From positions 1,240,001 through 1,304,000 of the forward strand of contig CAWBQO010000003.1 of NCBI GenBank assembly GCA_963790965.1: DNA of 64,000 nucleotides, in the 5' to 3' direction. The position numbers and the translations under genes were made by a program. Source of the DNA: CAWBQO01 sp963790965 (GTDB lineage Bacteria > Bacteroidota > Rhodothermia > Rhodothermales > DASSAV01). The notes beneath the pieces were generated by a model. That model saw nothing but the letters and a program-made list of their open reading frames with translations, was not told the origin of the DNA and ran no database searches. Below, in pieces: positions 50,946-57,973 of this stretch. Numbering within the stretch: position 1 is the first letter of the stretch; every line of letters begins with the position of its first letter.

Positions 50946-52268
50946 ATGGACTTAATTTCGCTCCTTCGGGGCATCTTGGGGCTGACCGTCATCCTCGGTG
51001 TCGCCATTCTGGTGTCGAACAATCGGCGTCATATCAACTGGCGAACCGTTGCCGCGGGCCTCAGCTTGCAGATCATTCTCGCCGTCTTTTTGCTGAAGGG
51101 CAAGAGCATGGCGGCCTTCTTCTCGCCTCTGGGCTGGCCTGAGCGCGTGTTTGCGTTCGTTAGTGGATTCTTCGTGCAAGTGCTGCGGTTCACCACGGAA
51201 GGAGCGAGTTTCGTCTTTGGCAGTCTCGCCCTTGGGCCCCCGGCTGAGCAAAGCCTCGGTGTGTTCTTCGCATTTCAGGTGCTGCCGACGATCATCTTCT
51301 TCAGTTCGCTCGTCTCCATTCTTTACTATCTCGGCGTGCTTCAGTGGGTCGTGAAGGTCATGGCGGTGGTTGTGCTGCGCTTTCTCGGCACGAGTGGCGC
51401 GGAAACGCTTTCCGCTACGGCTAACATTTTCGTCGGACAAACGGAGGCTCCGCTCGTCATCAAGCCGTTCATCAAGACGATGACCTACTCGGAGCTAATG
51501 GCGATCATGACGGCGGGCATGGCGACGATCGCGGGCGGCATCATGAGCGCGTATATCGCGATGCTCGGCGCGTCGTTTGCTGCGGCTCGCGGCATTCCGG
51601 TCGCCGAAGGGCAGCTGCTCTTCGCGCAGCAGCTTCTCGGGGCGAGCGTGATGGCCGCGCCGGCAGCGCTTATGCTCGCGAAGATCATGGTGCCGGAAAC
51701 GGAAGAATCGCCGACGGCGGGCAAGATGGCCGTCAGCGTCGATCGCGTCGGCGGCAACGTGATCGATGCCGCGGCGGCAGGCGCAGCCGACGGCTTGAAG
51801 CTCGCCCTGAACGTGGGTGCCATGCTGATCGCCTTCATCGCACTCATTGCGATGGTCAACTACACGCTCGGCTGGGCAGCGGGCCTCTTTGGTGCCACTC
51901 TGACGCTGGAGATGATCTTCGGCTGGATCCTCGGTCCGTTCGCGTGGCTCCTCGGCGTGCCGTGGGCAGACGCCATGAACTTCGGCGCGCTGCTCGGTAC
52001 GAAGGTGGTGGTGAACGAATTCGTCGCGTATCTCGGCCTTGCCGACGCCATTGCCGCTGGATCGATGCTGCCGAAAACGATCGTCATGGCAACGTTCGCC
52101 CTCTGCGGATTCGCCAACTTCTCGTCGATAGCCATTCAGATCGGCGGCATTGGTCCGCTTGCGCCGGAACGCACGTCTGAGCTGGCGCGCCTCGGGCTTC
52201 GGGCGGTGCTCGCCGGAACGCTGGCGAACTTGATGACGGCAACGATTGCGGGCGTCCTGCTCGGCTGA
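50946..52268 (+). CDS. Concentrative nucleoside transporter (NupC/CNT family)
   Basis: A 440-residue membrane protein of the CNT family, importing nucleosides with H+ or Na+. GILGLTVILGVAILVSNNRRHINWRTV, the core LSATANIFVGQTEAPLVIKPFIKTMTYSELMAIMTAGMATIAGGIMSAYI (nucleoside- and cation-binding region with the family N and E), and ATFALCGFANFSSIAIQIGGIGPLAPERTSELARLGLRAVLAGTLANLMTATIAGVLL at the C-terminus are diagnostic. About nine helices are visible. Start ATG at 50946. It could feed the deoxyribose pathway (deoC at 61026), though they are not linked in sequence. A GC hairpin lies right after the gene. Confidence 0.93.
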   Translation: MDLISLLRGILGLTVILGVAILVSNNRRHINWRTVAAGLSLQIILAVFLLKGKSMAAFFSPLGWPERVFAFVSGFFVQVLRFTTEGASFVFGSLALGPPAEQSLGVFFAFQVLPTIIFFSSLVSILYYLGVLQWVVKVMAVVVLRFLGTSGAETLSATANIFVGQTEAPLVIKPFIKTMTYSELMAIMTAGMATIAGGIMSAYIAMLGASFAAARGIPVAEGQLLFAQQLLGASVMAAPAALMLAKIMVPETEESPTAGKMAVSVDRVGGNVIDAAAAGAADGLKLALNVGAMLIAFIALIAMVNYTLGWAAGLFGATLTLEMIFGWILGPFAWLLGVPWADAMNFGALLGTKVVVNEFVAYLGLADAIAAGSMLPKTIVMATFALCGFANFSSIAIQIGGIGPLAPERTSELARLGLRAVLAGTLANLMTATIAGVLLG

Positions 52269-52276
52269 CGGAAAGA

Positions 52277-52307
52277 TGCCGCCGCCTGGCACACCCGGGC
52301 GGCGGCA
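52277..52307 (+). terminator. GC hairpin after the nucleoside transporter
   Basis: TGCCGCCGCC (52277-52286) and GGCGGCGGCA (52298-52307) form a ten-base stem eight bases after the stop codon. No T-run follows, so termination would be weak or Rho-assisted. Confidence 0.5.
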
Positions 52308-52490
52308 CGCAAGGCAGCAACGCGCGGCCTGGCAGCGCGCGCCGGAAGAGGCGACCACAGCCGACTCCGGCCGCTGAGACTATAGTCTCCGGCCTTTAAG
52401 AACGGTGCTCCAACCTCTTCGCCGCGACCAGCAGCGGAGGCGAAGATGCGGTTGTACCCGGCCCTAAGCCCGGCTCAACCGGTCCCCCTT

Positions 52491-52715
52491 CTACTGCGCA
52501 GGCTCCGGAGTGATAATGCGAAAGGCGCGCTCATTCTCCGGGCGGCGAAAGAGCGTTCCGCGAGAAGAGCCTACCCGCGTCTCCCTGAGAACGGGTTCCC
52601 AGTGCTCGACAATCGGCCCCGGATCGCCCGCGAACGGGGCGCTGCCGGTGGAGCCGTTACTGTGATTGAAGACGTAGAGGTTCTGCGGATTGCCAATGAG
52701 AATGTGAGTATCCAT
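52491..52715 (-). CDS. Small hypothetical protein (74 aa)
   Basis: An ORF of 74 codons (MDTHILIGNPQNLYVFNHSN, then PIVEHWEPVLRETRVGSSR, FRRPENERAFRIITPEPAQ). Composition is mixed and not repetitive, which is why I count it as possibly real. No Shine-Dalgarno is clear before the ATG, and I recognise no family. It lies 56 bases downstream of a second small ORF (52772-52939) on the same strand, so they could be a tiny operon between the nucleoside transporter and the ABC-2 permease. Confidence 0.5.
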   Translation of the reverse strand: MDTHILIGNPQNLYVFNHSNGSTGSAPFAGDPGPIVEHWEPVLRETRVGSSRGTLFRRPENERAFRIITPEPAQ

Positions 52716-52771
52716 AGAGCGCTATTACGGCAGGAAAGAGAATCGATCAGCAAAGTTACGGCAAACTTCCG

Positions 52772-52939
52772 CTATTGGTCCACCTCCTCGTGAATTTTTG
52801 CTTGCCGGGTTCCGCCGTAGGTCCTCCTTGCCTCCAGCCACTGCGAAGCTGAGCGGCTAGCTGCACCTTCCAGCCATTCAGCAATTATGTCCGCAGGCGC
52901 AGAGAACAAGAACGGGCCCGGGTCGTGCACCACTGCCAT
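52772..52939 (-). CDS. Small hypothetical protein (55 aa)
   Basis: A 55-codon ORF, verified codon by codon: ATG at 52939, TAG at 52772. The protein starts MAVVHDPGPFLFSAPADIIA and continues EWLEGAASRSASQWLEARRT, YGGTRQAKIHEEVDQ. The middle is amphipathic helix-like with two Trp-Leu-Glu repeats, and the tail is charged. AAAAGG lies just upstream of the ATG. It precedes the 74-codon ORF on the same strand. I recognise no family. Its mixed amino-acid use is more gene-like than chance, but no independent evidence supports it. Confidence 0.5.
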   Translation of the reverse strand: MAVVHDPGPFLFSAPADIIAEWLEGAASRSASQWLEARRTYGGTRQAKIHEEVDQ

Positions 52940-53098
52940 CTACCTTTTCGCCGATCCGCACAATCCCTCGGCCCCCTTTTTACTGCGGAAACTGCTTTGG
53001 GCGCGGGCGCGTAGGGGCGCGAGTGCCTGTTGCTTAAACCGTTGCCTTCAGGACTTGCCGCCTATCAGGTGCCGCGCACTTAAACCGCTATACAACCT

Positions 53099-53890
53099 AT
53101 GACTGCCGGCCTGACTGCTACGGGCGCGCTTTGGAAACGCGAAATCATCAAGTTCCTGCGGGATCGAAGCCGGGTGGTCGGCGCGCTCGCCCAGCCGGCC
53201 GCCTTCTGGCTGCTGCTCGGGCTTGGCTTCCACGGCACGTTCCAGATGCCGGGCGAGGCGGCCTACGGGGTGGGATACCTGGAGTTCTTGTTTCCCGGTA
53301 TCATCGCCATGATCATCCTGTTTACCGCCATCTTTGCGACCATATCCGTCGTGGAGGAGCGGAAGTCGGGGTTCATCCAGGCGGCGCTCGTAGCTCCGGC
53401 ATCCCGCACGGCGCTCGTCTTTGGCAACACACTCGGCGGCACGAGCCTTGCCGTCGCGGAAGCGGCCCTCTTCCTGCTCCTCATGCCTCTTCTTGGCCTG
53501 ACGCCTTCGCTGCCCGGCATCGCCGTCATTCTGCTCGTGAGCGTTCTCACCGGACTCGCATTTACGAGTCTCGGGTTCATCATCGCCTGGCGAATGTCTT
53601 CTACGCGAGGTTTTCACGCAGTGATGAACCTGTTTCTGCTGCCGCTCTGGTTCCTCTCCGGTGCGCCCTTTCCGGCTGAAGGCGCTTCCCTCCCGCTGCG
53701 CTGGATAATGAACTTAAATCCCGTATCTTATGCAGTGAGTGCTATTCGGCAGGGGGCCTACTACCCCAATGCTGCCCCGGTTGCGCTTGCGCCGCTCAGC
53801 GTTTGCATCGCCGTCACCTTCGCCACCGCCGCCTTGTGCGTGAGCGTGGCGGTATGGACCGTTCGAAGCACGCGAATGGAGACGGCTTAG
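53099..53890 (+). CDS. ABC-2 type transporter permease (orphan)
   Basis: A 263-residue permease of the NodJ/DrrB-type ABC-2 family. Six hydrophobic segments are visible: VGALAQPAAFWLLLGLG, YLEFLFPGIIAMIILFTAIFATISVV, LGGTSLAVAEAALFLLLMPLLGL, PGIAVILLVSVLTGLAFTSLGFIIAW, GFHAVMNLFLLPLWFLSGAPFP and a final helix near VCIAVTFATAALCVSVAVW. The LWKREIIKFLRDRSRVVGAL start, EERKSGFIQAALVAPASR loop and NPVSYAVSAIRQG end are typical. No matching ATPase is adjacent; the NatA-like one is 16 kb away. It overlaps the frame of rlmN. Confidence 0.87.
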   Translation: MTAGLTATGALWKREIIKFLRDRSRVVGALAQPAAFWLLLGLGFHGTFQMPGEAAYGVGYLEFLFPGIIAMIILFTAIFATISVVEERKSGFIQAALVAPASRTALVFGNTLGGTSLAVAEAALFLLLMPLLGLTPSLPGIAVILLVSVLTGLAFTSLGFIIAWRMSSTRGFHAVMNLFLLPLWFLSGAPFPAEGASLPLRWIMNLNPVSYAVSAIRQGAYYPNAAPVALAPLSVCIAVTFATAALCVSVAVWTVRSTRMETA

Positions 53891-53937
53891 ACGTCGTGCC
53901 GAACGAACCGGACACCTCCTTTGTGCGTACCGGACGG

Positions 53938-55056
53938 ATGGAAAGCTTTACCGAAATTGAGGAAACTGAAGTAGATGCGGAGGTCGCGCTTCGCGACATC
54001 CGAACGCTGTCGCGGAGCGAGATGGAAGCGCTGGCCATCGAGATGGGCCAGCAGCCGTTCAGAGGCCGTCAGCTTTTTCGATGGCTGTATGCCAAGGCAG
54101 CCCGCTCTTTCGACGAGATGACGGATCTGCCGCGCTCCTTCCGGGAGCAGCTCGAAGCCTCCGCCGTCATTCGCACCAGCGAGCCGACGCTCGTGCGCGA
54201 GGCGACCGACGGTACCGTCAAGGTGCTCTTTCGCCTTTCATCCGGCAAGCAGGTCGAAGCCGTCCTTATTCCAGACTTCGATGAAGAGGGCGATCCGCGC
54301 CGGATGACGGTCTGCGTGTCGAGCCAGGTCGGTTGTGCGATGGCGTGCAGCTTCTGCGCCACCGGGCAAATGGGCTTTCAGCAGAACCTCTCGGCGGGCG
54401 AGATCTTCGACCAGATCCACCACATGAGCCTTCTCTCGGACGTGCGCTTTGGCCGGGGGCCCTCAAACATCGTGTATATGGGCATGGGCGAGCCTCTGCT
54501 CAATTACGATCAGGTGCTCAAAAGCATCGAAGTGCTTACCCATCCCGATGCGCTCGGCATGGCTGCGAGGCGCATCACGGTTTCCACGGTAGGGCTTGCA
54601 CGGCGCATTCGGCAACTCGCTGATGAAGGCACACGCTTCAACCTCGCGATCTCGCTCCACGCCCCAACGGACACCCAGCGGAGCGCGATCATGCCGGTCA
54701 ACCGCGCCGCCTCGACCGACCTGACGGCCCTTCGAGAGGCCGTCCAGCATTATACTCGGACGACGGGCCGCGGCGTCACGTACGAATACTGCATGTTCAG
54801 CGGCTTCAACGACACGGAAACCGACGCGCGCAACCTTGCCGATGTGGCCGCGTGGGCACCAAGCAAGGTGAACCTGATCATGTACAACCCGGTCCCCGGC
54901 CTTGGCTTCGAACGCACGCCGGAAGAGCGGCTCAACCAGTTTATCAAGGTACTCGTCCGTCGCGGCGTGACCGTGACGGTGCGCCGAAGCCGGGGCGAGA
55001 GCATCGACGCGGCGTGCGGGCAGCTTGCTGCGCGAAGCACTCGGCGGCAGCTATAG
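53938..55056 (+). CDS. rlmN: Dual-specificity 23S rRNA/tRNA adenine C2-methyltransferase RlmN
   Basis: A radical-SAM enzyme that methylates A2503 in 23S rRNA and A37 in some tRNAs. Cluster motif CAMACSFCATGQMGF (CxxxCxxC) is intact, with upstream SSQVGC and downstream NIVYMGMGEPLLNYDQV, ISLHAPTDTQRSAIMPVNR and a C-terminal GESIDAACGQLA supplying the second catalytic Cys (C in DAACGQL). From ATG 53938 the protein is 372 residues, typical for RlmN. Earlier starts (ATG at 53854, GTG-like at 53803) lie inside the ABC permease gene and add an unconserved leader, so they were not chosen, though 53854 remains possible. Confidence 0.92.
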   Translation: MESFTEIEETEVDAEVALRDIRTLSRSEMEALAIEMGQQPFRGRQLFRWLYAKAARSFDEMTDLPRSFREQLEASAVIRTSEPTLVREATDGTVKVLFRLSSGKQVEAVLIPDFDEEGDPRRMTVCVSSQVGCAMACSFCATGQMGFQQNLSAGEIFDQIHHMSLLSDVRFGRGPSNIVYMGMGEPLLNYDQVLKSIEVLTHPDALGMAARRITVSTVGLARRIRQLADEGTRFNLAISLHAPTDTQRSAIMPVNRAASTDLTALREAVQHYTRTTGRGVTYEYCMFSGFNDTETDARNLADVAAWAPSKVNLIMYNPVPGLGFERTPEERLNQFIKVLVRRGVTVTVRRSRGESIDAACGQLAARSTRRQL

Positions 55057-55057
55057 G

Positions 55058-56095
55058 CTACTCGCCGCCCAGCGTGCCGAAGGCGTAGGTCGTGACGGAG
55101 TGAAACACATCCCCGGGCCTCAGTACGACGGATGGAAACGCCGGCTGATTGGGCGAGTCCGGGAAGTGCTGGGTTTCGAGCGCAAGCGCGTGCCGCCGCT
55201 GCAGTGGAACGCCGTCCCTCCCCTCTACCGTCCCGTCGAGGAAGTTGCCGGAATAGAACTGAATGCCCGGCTCGGTAGTCCTCACCGCCATGGTGCGCCC
55301 GGAAACGGGATCATAGACCCAGGCAGCGGGCTCGAGGTCGCCTTTGCGGCCGTGAAGCGCGAAGTTGTGGTCATAGCCCGGCCCCCGCCTGATTTGTTCG
55401 TCGTCGGCATCGATGTCCCGGCCAACGCTCTTCGGGATGCGGAAGTCGAACGGCGTGCCTTGCACGGAGCGGATGTCGCCGAGGGGAATCTGGTGTTCGT
55501 CCACCGGCGTGAATCCGTCCGCGTAGATCTGCACGAGATGGCCGAGCACGTCCTTCGAGGGGTCGCCGGTAAGATTGAAATAGGAATGGTTGGTCAGATT
55601 GATGATGGTCGGGGCGTCGGTTTCGGCGCGGTACTCGATGGCAAGCACATCATCGTCTGAAAGGGAGAAGGAGACCTGAACATTCAGGGTGCCGGGATAA
55701 TGCTCCTCCCCCTCGGGGCTGGTTCGACTCAGGCGAACGCTACGTCCCTCCCGCTCCTCGGTCCATTCACCCGTCCAGTACTGACAGTTGAAGCCCTCTT
55801 TGCCGCCGTGGAGATGATTGGGGCCGTTGTTGGTGGCGAGCTGGTAGTCCTTGCCGTCGAGGCTGAACCGGCCTTCAGCAATACGGTTGGCGAAGCGGCC
55901 GATCGTGCCGCCGAGGTAAGGATGCTCGCCGAGATAGCCCTCCGGGTCCGGAAGGCCGAGCGTCACTTCGCCCACCCGGCCGTCGCGGTCAGGCACCTTG
56001 ACGGAGATGATCGTCGCCCCAAAGTTCAGAATTTGAACTTCCGAGCCGTGAGCGTTGCGGAGGGTATAGACTTGAAGGGAAGAAGCGTTATTCAT
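55058..56095 (-). CDS. galM: Aldose 1-epimerase (mutarotase)
   Basis: A 345-residue GalM that interconverts alpha and beta anomers of sugars. VQILNFGATIISVKVPDRDG, GRFANRIAEGRFSLDGKDYQLATNNGPNHLHGG with the first His, TIINLTNHSYFNLTG with the catalytic His, DEHQIPLGDI, GYDHNFAL and GIQFYSGNFLDG, with the catalytic Glu in ALALETQHFPDSPN, are all present. The frame extends upstream, but MNNASSLQVYTLRN at 56095 is the family start. Soluble, cytosolic. It follows the envelope protein at 56195 by about 100 bases and ends one base from the rlmN stop. It may serve galactose released by the GH2/GH3 enzymes. Confidence 0.93.
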   Translation of the reverse strand: MNNASSLQVYTLRNAHGSEVQILNFGATIISVKVPDRDGRVGEVTLGLPDPEGYLGEHPYLGGTIGRFANRIAEGRFSLDGKDYQLATNNGPNHLHGGKEGFNCQYWTGEWTEEREGRSVRLSRTSPEGEEHYPGTLNVQVSFSLSDDDVLAIEYRAETDAPTIINLTNHSYFNLTGDPSKDVLGHLVQIYADGFTPVDEHQIPLGDIRSVQGTPFDFRIPKSVGRDIDADDEQIRRGPGYDHNFALHGRKGDLEPAAWVYDPVSGRTMAVRTTEPGIQFYSGNFLDGTVEGRDGVPLQRRHALALETQHFPDSPNQPAFPSVVLRPGDVFHSVTTYAFGTLGGE

Positions 56096-56194
56096 CGGGC
56101 GCGACCAGCGGTGTCGAGGTTGAAATGGCCCCTGCTTCCACTCGTAGGCGTTTAGCGAGAGCCTGCCGAAACCGCAAGATACGCACACGAACGC

Positions 56195-57625
56195 CTACTT
56201 CGCCTGCCGGCGGCCCCTGTTCGTTCGGAAGTTGTACGCGACGCCTACTTCCAGCCCGCCCTGCGCCACGTCGAATGCGCCCAGCAACACGAGTGGCCCG
56301 AAGTTACCGACGGCACCCAGAGAAACGCTCGGGCGGTACGCCGTTCGGTCGTCGTAGCGAAGAATCATCACTCCCAGACCGAGGGCAGGCTGAACGAGAC
56401 TTCGCGCGTCGACCTCATGAAAGGAGGTGACCTTGATCGTCAGCCGCTCGGTGCCCTTGCCTCCTCCGAGCGCGTCGGAGTTTGCGGCCGCTTGCATCAG
56501 GAAGCCGCCGAAGGGCCACACCGCTCCGGCCGTAAGTCCGATGGGCGTATGTTGCGCATTGCCGTATATTCCGACGGTGCCGCCCGCATACGCCAAAACG
56601 CCGACGGCCGCTGCCGCAGCAAGGGCGGCGGGCAGTAGCTCCGCCTTATCATCATCATCGTCGTCATCGTCTTTCTTGGGCACGCGCGCTTTGGGTTTCC
56701 TTGACTTGCGCTCCGTGCCGACAGTAGCATCGGTGCCGGCAGTAGCATCGGTGCCGGCCCCGGAGCGGCCGACGTCGGCGGTGGACGCTCCGCCACCTTC
56801 GCCCTCGCCGTCGCGCCCGGTCGAGCGCGTCCCGCGCGCGTCATCTTCGCCACTCCGGCCTCCTTCATTGCGGCGCTCCCGGCTGCCCTGCGGACCCGTC
56901 CGGTAGGTTCGCAGCCGGGGCCGGAAGATCCAGCCGACATCAACGATCACGTCGCCGCCGGGAGGATAGGGATAGGGGCGGGCCTGCACGTCGCCCGGAC
57001 GCCTGTGCGCCGCCTGGCGGACGCGCGCCTCTGCCATCTGATCGTTCGGCGCGCGAAAACCTATCTTCTCGATGCGGAGGTTCTGCAGGGGGAGATCGTG
57101 CTGCAGCAGCGCTTGTGCCGAATCCGCCGACAGGTCCATGAAGAACGATTCCCAGCGCAGCCCGTGAGCCTCATACACGTACCGCTCCGGCAGCGGCTTC
57201 AGGTTCATCCCGCCGAAGAACCACTCGACCTCGCCGACGACCTTCCCATCAACAACCGCCTCGGCGCGGAGCGTAACAGATTCTATGCGGACGGAGTCCG
57301 GCAGCTCTTGCGAGGCAAGCACCCGGCCGTCGAGGACGCCGCGCGAGCCTCTGCGCCAGGTCAACGCGGCGCGCATACCGAGCGTCTCGCCTTCCGGCAG
57401 GACGTTATAGACGAGTTCCAGCCCGTCCATAAAAGGGAGCAGGTCGTACTGCGCCAGCATCCTTTCGGCCTCCGCGTCGAAGTTGCCCTCGGTATCCTGC
57501 TGCAGCCACATGTCCGGCCATCCCGTCAGACGAAGCGTGCCCGAGAGCGGCTGGGCCGTCTGCGCCTGCGACACCGGAGCTGCAAGAAAGAGGAAGAACG
57601 GTACGAAAAGCGTCAGTCTGCGCAT
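56195..57625 (-). CDS. Exported protein with low-complexity linker and membrane-type C-terminus
   Basis: A 476-residue protein with signal peptide MRRLTLFVPFFLFLAAPVSQAQ. Residues about 25-215 are a beta-rich domain (PLSGTLRLTGWPDMWLQQDT, YNVLPEGETLGMRAALTWRRGS, LRAEAVVDGKVVGEVEWFFGG). Residues about 240-330 are a low-complexity linker (RNEGGRSGEDDARG, TDATAGTDATVGTERK) with an Asp run (DDDDDDDD). The last 145 residues (LLPAALAAAAAVGVLAYAGG, GLTAGAVWPFGGFLM, GAFDVAQGGLEVGVAYNFRTN) look like an outer-membrane beta-barrel. I recognise no family. It precedes galM on the same strand. Confidence 0.72.
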   Translation of the reverse strand: MRRLTLFVPFFLFLAAPVSQAQTAQPLSGTLRLTGWPDMWLQQDTEGNFDAEAERMLAQYDLLPFMDGLELVYNVLPEGETLGMRAALTWRRGSRGVLDGRVLASQELPDSVRIESVTLRAEAVVDGKVVGEVEWFFGGMNLKPLPERYVYEAHGLRWESFFMDLSADSAQALLQHDLPLQNLRIEKIGFRAPNDQMAEARVRQAAHRRPGDVQARPYPYPPGGDVIVDVGWIFRPRLRTYRTGPQGSRERRNEGGRSGEDDARGTRSTGRDGEGEGGGASTADVGRSGAGTDATAGTDATVGTERKSRKPKARVPKKDDDDDDDDKAELLPAALAAAAAVGVLAYAGGTVGIYGNAQHTPIGLTAGAVWPFGGFLMQAAANSDALGGGKGTERLTIKVTSFHEVDARSLVQPALGLGVMILRYDDRTAYRPSVSLGAVGNFGPLVLLGAFDVAQGGLEVGVAYNFRTNRGRRQAK

Positions 57626-57796
57626 GGGTTTGAGCTTGCCGGGTACGCCCGTTACTAAAGGTCTACCCTTATGAGCCGCCTCGCGAAGGAGCCAGGTAAC
57701 GGGGAAGACCGGGTCTACTAATCCTACGAAGCGACGTTCGACAGGTTACGTGCGCACGCCGCCGACCGCGCCTTTAAAACCCCCGGCGGCAGACGC

Positions 57797-57973
57797 TTAA
57801 GAGGCAGCTGAGTCACCTTGGATGGACTACATCGCAGATGAACGGGGCGATGTATGCGACTGGAAGGGTACCTAACACCTTTTTGCATTTCGCTCAAGGG
57901 GGAGGTCACGTTGGTACCTTGGCTCGAGGTTTCAGCTATACAGAACGCTATCTACTTTTTGATAGTCTCTCAG
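57797..57973 (+). repeat. Dispersed MITE-like element, copy 3 (177 bp)
   Basis: Starts TTAAGAGGCAGCTGA (57797-57811) and ends TTTTGATAGTCTCTCAG (57957-57973), the second being a weak match to the other copies' ends. Shared blocks are TATGCGACTGGAA, CCTAACACC, AAGGGGGAGGT and TTTCAGCTATACAG. It lies just after the HerA-like gene, whose stop codon is inside its right end, as in copy 2. More decayed than the others. Confidence 0.65.

Noticed and set aside
52820..52885. Possible SRP RNA on the minus strand (GGAAGGTGCAGC)
   Set aside because: The SRP tetraloop and the conserved symmetric loop do not appear, and the region reads as an ORF instead.
52887..53102. Plus-strand 71-codon frame before the ABC-2 permease
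   Set aside because: It overlaps the minus-strand 55-codon ORF and is rich in Cys, Arg and Leu without a plausible start context.
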